The position numbers and the translations under genes were made by a program. DNA of 13,638 nt from the NCBI GenBank assembly GCA_002499945.1, contig DKYP01000017.1, forward strand, positions 1 through 13,638, written 5' to 3'. The number at the start of each line of letters is the position of its first letter. Positions within the stretch are counted from its first letter, which is position 1. Of the stretch, positions 7,248-13,638 are shown piece by piece. The notes below the pieces were generated by a model. The model saw nothing but the letters and a program-made list of their open reading frames with translations. It did not search any database and was not told the DNA's origin. This stretch comes from Lachnoclostridium sp. UBA7097 (lineage in GTDB: Bacteria > Bacillota > Clostridia > Lachnospirales > Lachnospiraceae).

Positions 7248-7796
7248 ATGGCATTACCAGATAAAACAATTTACACAGAAGATGATTATTATAATCTCCC
7301 AGAAACCATAAGGGCAGAACTTATAGATGGCAAAATATACTATCTTGCAGCACCAAGCCGTATACACCAGAAAATTTCCAGTGAATTATACACTTTGATT
7401 AACCATTATATCAAATCCAAGGAAGGGTCATGTGAGGCTTACTATGCACCATTTGCTGTAAAACTCTGGAAAGACAGGAATACCATAGTGGAACCAGATA
7501 TAAGTGTTATATGTGATACTGGTAAACTTACAGACAAAGGATGTACCGGGGCTCCTGACTGGATTATTGAAATAATATCACCATCAAACCCTGGTGATGA
7601 TTATGTACGTAAACTGAATCTGTATATGGATGCAGGAGTACGGGAATACTGGATTGTAGACCCACGTACAGAAAGTATTCTTATTTATTGCTTAGAACAA
7701 ACAAACTTCCAGGTAGAAAAATATACTTTCAATGATAAAATTAAAGCTGGTATTTATAATGATTTATATATAGACTTTGCGGGACTGGATTTCTGA
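7248..7796 (+). CDS. Uma2 family (DUF820) PD-(D/E)XK nuclease-fold protein
   Basis: This is a 182-residue protein of the Uma2 family, which has a restriction-endonuclease-like fold; no member's biological role is well established. Seen in order: YTEDDYYNLPE, RAELIDGKIYYLAAPS (Glu24), VEPDISVICD (Glu82-Asp84), GAPDWIIEIISPSNP (Asp104, Glu108) and KLNLYMDAGVREYWIVDP. All expected acidic positions are present and the length is typical, so it looks intact. The start at 7248 is chosen because AAAGGA sits 9 nt upstream and MALPDKTIYT is the usual N-terminus. ATGs at 7230 and 7242 are in frame but poorly spaced from the ribosome binding site. It is transcribed divergently from the nuclease pseudogene. 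Confidence 0.88.
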   Translation: MALPDKTIYTEDDYYNLPETIRAELIDGKIYYLAAPSRIHQKISSELYTLINHYIKSKEGSCEAYYAPFAVKLWKDRNTIVEPDISVICDTGKLTDKGCTGAPDWIIEIISPSNPGDDYVRKLNLYMDAGVREYWIVDPRTESILIYCLEQTNFQVEKYTFNDKIKAGIYNDLYIDFAGLDF

Positions 7797-7820
7797 ATAT
7801 TATCCCACATCTGATATAAT

Positions 7821-7887
7821 TTAACCTGTTGTGCCAGCTGGATTTTAATAGCCAGGTTAAAAGGAATTGGATTAACCAGCACAACAG
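7821..7887. terminator. Structured element between convergent genes with two competing stems
   Basis: TTAACCTG (7821-7828) pairs with CAGGTTAA (7853-7860). Alternatively CTGTTGTGC (7826-7834) pairs with GCACAACAG (7879-7887). The stems share bases and exclude each other. The element begins 25 bp past the Uma2 stop and 61 bp short of the recombinase stop, so it may end transcripts from one or both. There is no strong U tract, so this is only a moderate terminator call. Confidence 0.4.
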
Positions 7888-7947
7888 ATTAATTTATATT
7901 ATCCATACTAAATATAATACACCAGTGGATATATGTTTTGTATGGTT

Positions 7948-8562
7948 TTATTTTGCTTTGCTTTTTTTAAGTTTATATTTTTGTACTTTTCTATAAAATG
8001 TTGACCTGCTTGTATTGCATTTTCTGGCGGCTTCCTCTGTTGTAATCTTTTTTCGTTCCCATTCCCTTATAATTTTAGGGAAATCGTCTGGCAGTACTGT
8101 TTCCGGCCTGCCAAATTTTACTCCTTTTTCCCTGGCTGCGCTAATCCCCTGCTGCTGGCGTATTCTTATATTATCACGTTCTGATTCAGCTACAAATGAT
8201 AATATTTGTAAGACAAGGTCTGCAATAAATGTTCCCATAAGGTCTTTTCCGTTTCTTGTATCAAGAAGCGGCATGTCAATAACACATATATCAATTCCGA
8301 TTTCTTTTGTAAGCCTGTACCATTGTTTTTGTATTTCCCCATAATTACGTCCCAGGCGGTCAATACTTAATATGTATAGCAAGTCACCTTTTTTTATTTT
8401 TTTTAAAAGTTTCTTATACTGTGGCCGGTTAAAATCTTTCCCAGACTGTTTATCTGTATAAATATTGATTGCTGGTACATTTTTTTCATGCATTGCAATT
8501 AACTGCCTGTCCTCATTCTGGTCTGTAGCCGATACACGTACATATCCATAAGTTTTTTTCAT
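7948..8562 (-). CDS. Small serine recombinase (resolvase/invertase family)
   Basis: This 204-residue protein is an apparently intact small serine recombinase. YGYVRVSATDQNEDRQ holds the nucleophile Ser11 and Arg9; SIDRLGRNY supplies Arg69 and Arg72. A long E-helix region (LMGTFIADLVLQILSFVAESERDNIRIRQQQGI, in parts, about 109-140) precedes GRPETVLPDDF. A C-terminal helix-turn-helix follows at about 173-195 (TTEEAARKCNTSRSTFYRKV). Such enzymes resolve or invert DNA between short sites. No transposase lies nearby, so its target is unknown; it stands alone beside nuclease-fold genes. GGAGG lies 8 nt before the ATG. Upstream (8593-8620) a short dyad ATGTG.CACAT could be part of a recombination site, but this is weak. 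Confidence 0.9.
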   Translation of the reverse strand: MKKTYGYVRVSATDQNEDRQLIAMHEKNVPAINIYTDKQSGKDFNRPQYKKLLKKIKKGDLLYILSIDRLGRNYGEIQKQWYRLTKEIGIDICVIDMPLLDTRNGKDLMGTFIADLVLQILSFVAESERDNIRIRQQQGISAAREKGVKFGRPETVLPDDFPKIIREWERKKITTEEAARKCNTSRSTFYRKVQKYKLKKSKAK

Positions 8563-8692
8563 TACAAATTCCTCCGTTAATAAAAAATATTAAATGTGGC
8601 ACATTCCGTTTTGCCATATGGATAATATTTTATATTTATACAACAGGAACTAAAGGTAATTTTTTATACAGGTTAAAAAATAAAGTATATAT

Positions 8693-8736
8693 AAAAAGCA
8701 GCATCTAAGCTATATATGGTTTAGATGCTGCTTTTT
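8693..8736. terminator. Bidirectional rho-independent terminator after cdaR
   Basis: Arms 8693-8708 and 8721-8736 form a perfect 16-bp stem (AAAAAGCAGCATCTAA / TTAGATGCTGCTTTTT) with a 12-nt loop. The A/T-tract ends give a U run in either direction. It lies 41 bp past the cdaR stop and closes the cysK-cdaR operon. It also marks the border between the housekeeping block and the accessory island. Confidence 0.88.
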
Positions 8737-8777
8737 AGTTTTTATTCCTCCCTGCCAGTCTGCGGGGTTTCCCCATT

Positions 8778-10199
8778 TTACCCTTCCCCGCCATCTTCTT
8801 CTGGTTCTGGTGTATTTGTAGTTCCTGGCTGTATTGTGCCAGAAACGGCAGGCTGTTCTTCATTACTGTCTTCTGGCGGCTCTTTGTCTTCTGGTGGTTC
8901 TGTCTGCTGCTCTTCTTTATATATACGTACCTTGATTTTTCCTGTTTCTACTACAGAGCACGATTCATCAAGGCCTTTAACAACAACAGGAAGTGTATAA
9001 ACACCTTCATCAAGCCCGCTGCAATTTACATATGCAGTAATATTACTGCTGTTTATACTGTTAAGTACGGAAACCCTGCCGGATATAACCAGGCTTGCTT
9101 TATCAGTGCTGCCTGTAATCCCTGCTTTCAGGCCGTTTGCAAGTGATGAAAAACCTATTGAGGACGCATTTATATCAATGGTCTTTCTGACTACCTGTTC
9201 AAGGGTAATCCTTATTGAAACTGTTTCAAAGCCGGCAACTGGCGTTATTCCGTCCGGCAGGTAATCCGATATATAAATATCCTGTTCAAGTTTTGAGGAT
9301 GCCGCCGTCATTTCTGATATATCTATAGGTATAACTACAGAAGAGATATGTGAAAGCTTTCTTGATGTGCCTGCTATTTCAACTTTCTCTGGAAGGCAGT
9401 CTGTAGATACATACTCATAACCGCTAGCAGGCTTGCCTGTAATTTTAACCTTTACTGGCACTTCTTTGTCTTCAAGTATCTGTGCGAATACCCGCACAAC
9501 ACTGTTACTAAAGGAAAGTGTCGGGGATTCAACCTTATTGCCGTCCTCATCATATGCAACGGGTACGAGCTTTTTAGCAAAATCCTCTGTAGCCCCGTTC
9601 ACATTCAGGAATACCCTTACAGATGCAATCTGCCCGACAGCAGACTCACCCCCTGCTACCTCAACCATATTAGGCTTTGCACTACATTCACCAAGGGTAT
9701 ACCCGTCCTCTGGCTCACCATTTGAAATAATATCTACTTTAAACTGCCTGCTTTCCTTATTTTCAAGTGATACACGCAGCACCTGCCCGCACTCTAAGAC
9801 TACATCAGAGGATAAAATTTTACGCAGGGAGGGCTGTATTGTAACAGCATTTACTGCTGAAAGGCTGGCAAGGTCTGCTGTTGCCCTTATGTCAGAACTG
9901 CCAAGTTTGTCTACAACACTTTTCTTGCCTTTAACTTTAACGGTTGCTGTACTGCCCTCAATTATTTCATAAACCTTATTAACTGAATTAAGGGCACTCT
10001 CATTAATTGTTTCAACTTCAACATTAAATGACCTTGTTTTATAAGGGTCATCTATATTTATAATAACTGCCCACACAATTATAGCAATAATAACTGAAGC
10101 TATTTTTATGCCTGTATTATTTAAAAAAAACTTGCGGAGCCTGCTGTCTGCCTGGTTTTTTATTTCCCTGGAAGAAGTGTTGTCATTCTCCTTTTTCAC
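8778..10199 (-). CDS. cdaR: CdaA regulatory partner, YbbR-repeat protein CdaR
   Basis: This 473-residue membrane-anchored protein has a short cytoplasmic N-terminus and one transmembrane helix (about 31-50: IKIASVIIAIIVWAVIINI). Four YbbR-type beta-rich repeats follow outside the membrane (about 55-145, 150-238, 245-333 and 338-427). The last 45 residues are a Pro/Glu-rich, low-complexity tail ending PEPEEDGGEG. In Firmicutes CdaR binds CdaA and modulates c-di-AMP synthesis. The gene begins with GTG after GAGGGG and overlaps the end of cdaA by 17 bp, pointing to translational coupling. No glmM gene follows, unlike in Bacillus and many relatives; a terminator comes next. Confidence 0.9.
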   Translation of the reverse strand: MKKENDNTSSREIKNQADSRLRKFFLNNTGIKIASVIIAIIVWAVIINIDDPYKTRSFNVEVETINESALNSVNKVYEIIEGSTATVKVKGKKSVVDKLGSSDIRATADLASLSAVNAVTIQPSLRKILSSDVVLECGQVLRVSLENKESRQFKVDIISNGEPEDGYTLGECSAKPNMVEVAGGESAVGQIASVRVFLNVNGATEDFAKKLVPVAYDEDGNKVESPTLSFSNSVVRVFAQILEDKEVPVKVKITGKPASGYEYVSTDCLPEKVEIAGTSRKLSHISSVVIPIDISEMTAASSKLEQDIYISDYLPDGITPVAGFETVSIRITLEQVVRKTIDINASSIGFSSLANGLKAGITGSTDKASLVISGRVSVLNSINSSNITAYVNCSGLDEGVYTLPVVVKGLDESCSVVETGKIKVRIYKEEQQTEPPEDKEPPEDSNEEQPAVSGTIQPGTTNTPEPEEDGGEG

Positions 10200-11067
10200 C
10201 TGAACCCCTCGCTTTCAAATTAAAGCTGAACCGCTTCTTTTTGTCCTCCACAGGATTTCCCTGCATCTCTGCCATCTTCTTTTTCAGAAGTTCCCCGTCA
10301 ATATTCCTTAAAAGCTTTCCGCCTGTTGCAATAGATATCTTTCCGGTTTCTTCTGAAACTATAATTGTAAGGCTGTCACTGGCTTCACTTATCCCGACCC
10401 CTGCCCTGTGCCTCGTCCCAAGTTCCTTGGAAAGCCCCAGGTTATCTGAAAGGGGCAGGTAACAGGTAGCTGCCACAATCCTGTCCCCCCTTATAATTAC
10501 TGCCCCGTCATGGAGTGGTGTATTATGTTCAAATATATTGATAAGAAGCTGGCTGCTTATGGCTGAATCAATATTTATACCTGTCCTTTCATATTCAGAA
10601 AGTATTATGTCTTTCTCAATAATAATGAGTGCGCCTGTTTTTGCTTTGGCAAGTTCAACAGTTGCCCTTGTTATTTCATTAACAGTCCTGTCGGTAAAGC
10701 GCCTGTTCTTATCTTTCTGCTCATCAAAAGGTATTATGGACTTTACAATATTCTTGCGGCCAAGTTCCTCAAGCGCCCTTCTTAATTCCGGCTGGAAAAC
10801 TATCATAACTGCCGTAATGCCTATTGCTATTGTCTTATTAAAAATCCAGAGTATAACACTCATATCAAGCAGGTATGCAAAAAGGTAACATAAAAACAGC
10901 ACAAGTATTCCTTTGACAAGGCTCCATGCCCGTGTGTTTTTTACCCATAAGATTATACTGTATATAGCAAATGCAATTAGTAATATTTCGAGCAAATCAA
11001 TTATTGTCATCTTAGGTATAGATAAAAAGTAAATATATTCTTTTAAATCCTCAAAAAATGTACCCAT
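10183..11067 (-). CDS. cdaA: Diadenylate cyclase CdaA (DacA)
   Basis: This enzyme condenses two ATP to cyclic di-AMP, a second messenger for potassium, osmotic and cell-wall control. The 294-residue protein has three N-terminal transmembrane helices (about 21-41, 48-68 and 72-92). The DisA_N catalytic domain follows with LHDGAVIIRG (DGA 187-189) and GTRHRAGVGISE (RHR 219-221), both required motifs and both intact. FQPELRRALEELGR links the parts. Length is slightly above the usual 270 or so owing to a basic, low-complexity C-terminus. AGGAGG precedes the ATG. The 3' end overlaps cdaR, and it follows a membrane protein gene by 23 bp, so all lie in one operon. Confidence 0.95.
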   Translation of the reverse strand: MGTFFEDLKEYIYFLSIPKMTIIDLLEILLIAFAIYSIILWVKNTRAWSLVKGILVLFLCYLFAYLLDMSVILWIFNKTIAIGITAVMIVFQPELRRALEELGRKNIVKSIIPFDEQKDKNRRFTDRTVNEITRATVELAKAKTGALIIIEKDIILSEYERTGINIDSAISSQLLINIFEHNTPLHDGAVIIRGDRIVAATCYLPLSDNLGLSKELGTRHRAGVGISEASDSLTIIVSEETGKISIATGGKLLRNIDGELLKKKMAEMQGNPVEDKKKRFSFNLKARGSGEKGE

Positions 11068-11090
11068 TACTCCTCCTGCAGCCCATGTTG

Positions 11091-12173
11091 CTATTCCTTT
11101 TTTTCCATTTTCTCTATTTCTTCTAAATCATCTTTATCAAGTGAAACTGTAAACCCAAAATCATGCCTGGCTGTTATGTCCATATCCTGTTTTAAAATGC
11201 CACCGGCTGGCATGTCTTCTTCCTGTCCTTCTGTTTCCATGACACCGTCGTCACTGCTGCTATGGGAATTAAAGCGTTTGACCTTTTTCCTTGCAGCTGT
11301 TACATTCATTTTTGGCACTGCCCTTACATAATAATAATACTCATCATCTTCAAACTGGAGGTTTTCTGCACCTGCATAGTTAAGCGGAAACCTGAAGAAC
11401 TGGATAATCCAGGCAGCCAGGCAGGACAGGGCAATACCTGTTAAAAACTGCATTATATCTACATTAATATCCATAAAGTAATCAACGCCAATAAACAGGA
11501 TTAAGTTAAGAAGTGAACCTGCAAATACTGCAACCTGGAATGAATAGTCTGTTTTCATGTTCCTTATAAAATAAACAACTATTATTACAATAGCAAATAC
11601 CAGTATTGACACATACATCTGTGTATCAGATGCAAGCTGCTGCAAGACAAGCTTATACATGTTAATGGAGTCTTCTGTTGAAGTGCTTATTACATAAGCA
11701 GTATCTTGTATAAAGTAATATACAATTATGCCAAAACTTACTGGTATAACTGAAACTGGTACTGACACCAGCCCCATAACCACAGGCATCATATATGGTA
11801 TATTTAATGTATATAAAACAGGCATTGCAAGTATAACAAATCCATGTTTAGGAAGAAACCGTATATATATAAAATATAATACTGCAAAAATTAACGCAGT
11901 TGTAAAAGCTAAGTAAACTGATACATATGCAATCTGTAATACAACAAATACCGCTGCCAGGAACAACAGTGCCTGTACAGGAAAAACCATTGATATAAAG
12001 CCAGAAACTACTTCCGCCCATGTCTGGTTTAGCAGTGGGCTGTACCCTATAACACGGTTTACTGCATAAAAAGTAATATATCCAGCAACAAACCTGGATA
12101 ACAGGTTTAAAACTAAGGCATATTTCTGGTAAAATTTCTGCAAATGTTCCTTAAGCACCAGTAACTGTGTCAT
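11091..12173 (-). CDS. Unrecognised polytopic membrane protein upstream of cdaA
   Basis: I do not recognise a named family. The 360 residues show seven or eight hydrophobic segments (about 20-42, 55-80, 85-105, 110-130, 135-155, 187-204, 210-232 and 240-260). A hydrophilic C-terminal tail of about 90 residues follows, with Tyr-rich DDEYYYYVRAVPK, a basic patch AARKKVKRF and an acidic end. The tail is probably cytoplasmic. I start it at the ATG at 12173, which has GGAGG 6 nt upstream. The frame is open up to 12299 but that extension lies inside the preceding gene. It overlaps that gene by 23 bp and precedes cdaA by 23 bp, so a role linked to c-di-AMP signalling or the cell envelope is a guess from position only. 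Confidence 0.78.
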   Translation of the reverse strand: MTQLLVLKEHLQKFYQKYALVLNLLSRFVAGYITFYAVNRVIGYSPLLNQTWAEVVSGFISMVFPVQALLFLAAVFVVLQIAYVSVYLAFTTALIFAVLYFIYIRFLPKHGFVILAMPVLYTLNIPYMMPVVMGLVSVPVSVIPVSFGIIVYYFIQDTAYVISTSTEDSINMYKLVLQQLASDTQMYVSILVFAIVIIVVYFIRNMKTDYSFQVAVFAGSLLNLILFIGVDYFMDINVDIMQFLTGIALSCLAAWIIQFFRFPLNYAGAENLQFEDDEYYYYVRAVPKMNVTAARKKVKRFNSHSSSDDGVMETEGQEEDMPAGGILKQDMDITARHDFGFTVSLDKDDLEEIEKMEKKE

Positions 12174-12576
12174 CTGCTGCCTCCTTCCCGCTGTCTGTAT
12201 AATATTTCCCAAGACGGTCAAGTTCTGTATAATACTTTTTAATCTCTTCCCGGTCTCTTTTATATTTATCTGTAAAATATATAGTAGATATAAATACACA
12301 TATAATTATAACAGAAATGTATGGCATAAAAATTTCAATAAACAGCCTGGCATAATTTATTGTTACAAAATTTAAAAATATATAATCAATATTGTATAAA
12401 GCTATAAGCACAAGAACCAGCAGGTATGCAGTTGAAATGCCAAGTACAGCAGATAAAGTATGCATGCGTACATAATCTGTTTTATAATACCTGCCTTCAT
12501 TTATAACCTTTTCCCCAAGCTCTTTTTCATACTGTGCCACTTTAATCATAATACGTGTTTTCTCTTCATTAACCAC
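12151..12576 (-). CDS. Unrecognised small membrane protein (two helices)
   Basis: This 141-residue protein of unknown family has a charged N-terminus (about 1-38), two hydrophobic segments (about 42-62 and 78-101) and a charged helical tail (about 103-127, KYKRDREEIKKYYTELDRL) that could form a coiled coil. Both ends are probably cytoplasmic. The apparent start is GTG, but AGGAGG lies 14 nt away, rather far; an in-frame ATT closer to it is the only alternative I see. It lies 30 bp after the cysteine synthase gene and overlaps the next membrane protein by 23 bp. That tight coupling suggests the two membrane proteins work together. Confidence 0.72.
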   Translation of the reverse strand: MVNEEKTRIMIKVAQYEKELGEKVINEGRYYKTDYVRMHTLSAVLGISTAYLLVLVLIALYNIDYIFLNFVTINYARLFIEIFMPYISVIIICVFISTIYFTDKYKRDREEIKKYYTELDRLGKYYTDSGKEAADDTVTGA

Positions 12577-12605
12577 AATTAAACAGAGTACCTCCTAAAT
12601 CAATG

Positions 12606-13529
12606 TTAAAATAAAGGTGTTGAAAAATATCTTTCTGCTGTATCAGGAAGCACAGTTACAACAGTTTTGCCTGTTCCAAGCTGTTTTGCAAGGCGTATGG
12701 CACATGCAACATTAGTACCGCTTGAAATACCGCACATAATGCCTTCTTTTGAAGCAAGCTCTTTGGCTGTATTTATTGCCTCGTCATCTGTAATTATGCA
12801 TATATCACTGTATATTTCCTGGTCTAAGATTGCAGGTATTACACCATCACCAATCCCCATCTGTATATGTGTGCCAATTGAACCGCCAGAAAGGATTGCT
12901 GCATGTTCAGGCTCTGCTGCCCATATAACTATATCCGGGTTAGCTTCCTTTAGTACACTGCCAATACCAGTAATTGTACCTCCTGTACCAATGCCAGAAC
13001 AAAAACCGTCAATAACCTTTCCTGCCTGGCTAAGTATCTCAGCCCCTGTCTGGCTTCTGTGTATCTGCGGGTTGGCAGGGTTTTCAAACTGCTGTGGCAC
13101 AAATACATCTGGTTCATTTGCTGCCATTTCCAGTGCTGTATTTAAACATTCTTCTATACATCTGCCAATATTGCCATCATCATGGATTAATATAACCTCT
13201 GCACCATAATGCTCTATAAGCTTCCTTCTCTCTTCACTTACAGAATCAGGCATTATAATACGTACCTTATATCCTTTGACAGCACCTACAAGTGCAAGCC
13301 CTATGCCCTGGTTGCCGCTTGTAGGCTCGGCAATAATTGTATCTTTATGTATTATTCCCTTTTTTTCTGCCTCACATATCATATTATAAGCAGTTCGTGT
13401 CTTAATAGAGCCTCCTACATTAAGCCCTTCAAACTTAACAAGAATTTCTGCTGCACCCTCTGGTACTATGCGGTTAAGTCTTATAACAGGGGTGTTCCCC
13501 ATAGCATCTAAAATATTATTAAAAACCAT
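12606..13529 (-). CDS. cysK: Cysteine synthase family PLP enzyme (O-acetylserine sulfhydrylase type)
   Basis: The 307-residue fold-type II PLP enzyme probably makes cysteine from O-acetylserine and sulfide. Seen: MGNTPVIRLNRI, GGSIKTRTA with the PLP lysine (about 43), EPTSGNQGIGLA (substrate loop), the phosphate-binding GIGTGGTITGIG, and GISSGTN near the C-terminus (Ser next to the PLP N1). Two details differ from textbook CysK: KTR replaces KDR after the lysine, and the loop reads TSGNQG rather than TSGNTG. Substrate use could therefore differ from classical CysK. The start at 13529 is chosen because GGAGG lies 5 nt before it; the ATG at 13541 overlaps that site. It heads the operon running to cdaR. 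Confidence 0.87.
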   Translation of the reverse strand: MVFNNILDAMGNTPVIRLNRIVPEGAAEILVKFEGLNVGGSIKTRTAYNMICEAEKKGIIHKDTIIAEPTSGNQGIGLALVGAVKGYKVRIIMPDSVSEERRKLIEHYGAEVILIHDDGNIGRCIEECLNTALEMAANEPDVFVPQQFENPANPQIHRSQTGAEILSQAGKVIDGFCSGIGTGGTITGIGSVLKEANPDIVIWAAEPEHAAILSGGSIGTHIQMGIGDGVIPAILDQEIYSDICIITDDEAINTAKELASKEGIMCGISSGTNVACAIRLAKQLGTGKTVVTVLPDTAERYFSTPLF

Positions 13530-13568
13530 TTTGTCCTCCATTTATCTGGAATTACACTATTCCTTTCT

Positions 13569-13577
13569 AATATACCA
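13569..13577 (-). promoter_or_regulatory. Extended -10 promoter of the cysK-cdaR operon
   Basis: On the minus strand, TGGTATATT provides a TGn-extended -10 box. The -35 region 17 bp upstream (TGTTTT) is weak. The start point would be near 13562, leaving a leader of about 33 nt before the cysK start. The rest of the right edge to 13638 shows no feature I can name. Confidence 0.45.
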
Positions 13578-13638
13578 TATATGCAAGCAAAAAAACAGCC
13601 CTGTATATTATTTTCCAGGATAACCGCATAAAAATTTA

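Noticed and set aside
8593..8620. Dyads ATGTG.CACAT and TGGCA...TGCCA upstream of the serine recombinase as a res site
   Set aside because: The arms are only 5 bp and no second or third copy with resolvase-like spacing is visible nearby.
9433..9972. 179-codon plus-strand frame opposite cdaR
   Set aside because: A Ser/Thr-rich product without ribosome binding site or domain; it mirrors the YbbR-repeat coding strand.
12174..12299. N-terminal extension of the large membrane protein
   Set aside because: This stretch lies inside the preceding gene in another frame and has no ribosome binding site; the ATG at 12173 has a well-placed GGAGG.
12667..13209. 180-codon plus-strand frame opposite the cysteine synthase gene
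   Set aside because: Antisense shadow of a conserved PLP enzyme; no start signal or motif.
1..13638. CRISPR array, tRNA or rRNA genes, insertion sequence with transposase
   Set aside because: No regularly spaced repeats, no tRNA-like cloverleaf, no rRNA core sequence and no transposase motifs were seen on either strand.

Overview
The window looks like chromosome of an AT-rich, low-GC Gram-positive gut or rumen Clostridium relative, most likely Lachnospiraceae. The grounds are AGGAGG-type ribosome binding sites, frequent GTG/TTG starts, the DUF1703-type AAA-ATPase/nuclease and Uma2 families that are abundant in that group, and a cdaA-cdaR pair. This is inference from gene content; no marker gene fixes the species.

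Reading from the right, positions 8778-13529 (all minus strand) form a tight housekeeping operon: a CysK-type cysteine synthase, two unrecognised membrane proteins, the diadenylate cyclase CdaA and its YbbR-repeat partner CdaR. It closes with a strong bidirectional terminator at 8693-8736. Base composition is visibly richer in G+C here than to the left.

Positions 5694-8562 are an accessory island. It holds an orphan small serine recombinase (minus), a Uma2-family nuclease-fold gene (plus) and, divergent from it, a broken AAA-ATPase/PD-(D/E)XK gene. The broken gene has lost an internal stretch and its reading frame. A clear pair of divergent promoters separates the last two, and RNA-structure-forming sequences lie in the gaps.

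Positions 1-5300 (minus strand) are the start of a surface polysaccharide (capsule/EPS) cluster. Its head is a tyrosine-recombinase-like gene that has lost several catalytic residues. Then come an Alg14-like/Alg13-like two-part glycosyltransferase, a UDP-N-acetylhexosamine 6-dehydrogenase and two family 2 glycosyltransferases. The last of these runs off the left edge.

The most interesting part is 5363-5560. Two near-identical 24-bp palindromes lie in opposite orientation around 144 bp that contain a good sigma-A promoter. As read here, that promoter points away from the polysaccharide operon and straight into a terminator-like hairpin. If the segment inverted, it would point into the recombinase-like gene and the polysaccharide genes. 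This is the layout of a phase-variable promoter switch. The competing reading is a pair of operators for looping repression; their centres are 168 bp apart, about 16 helical turns.
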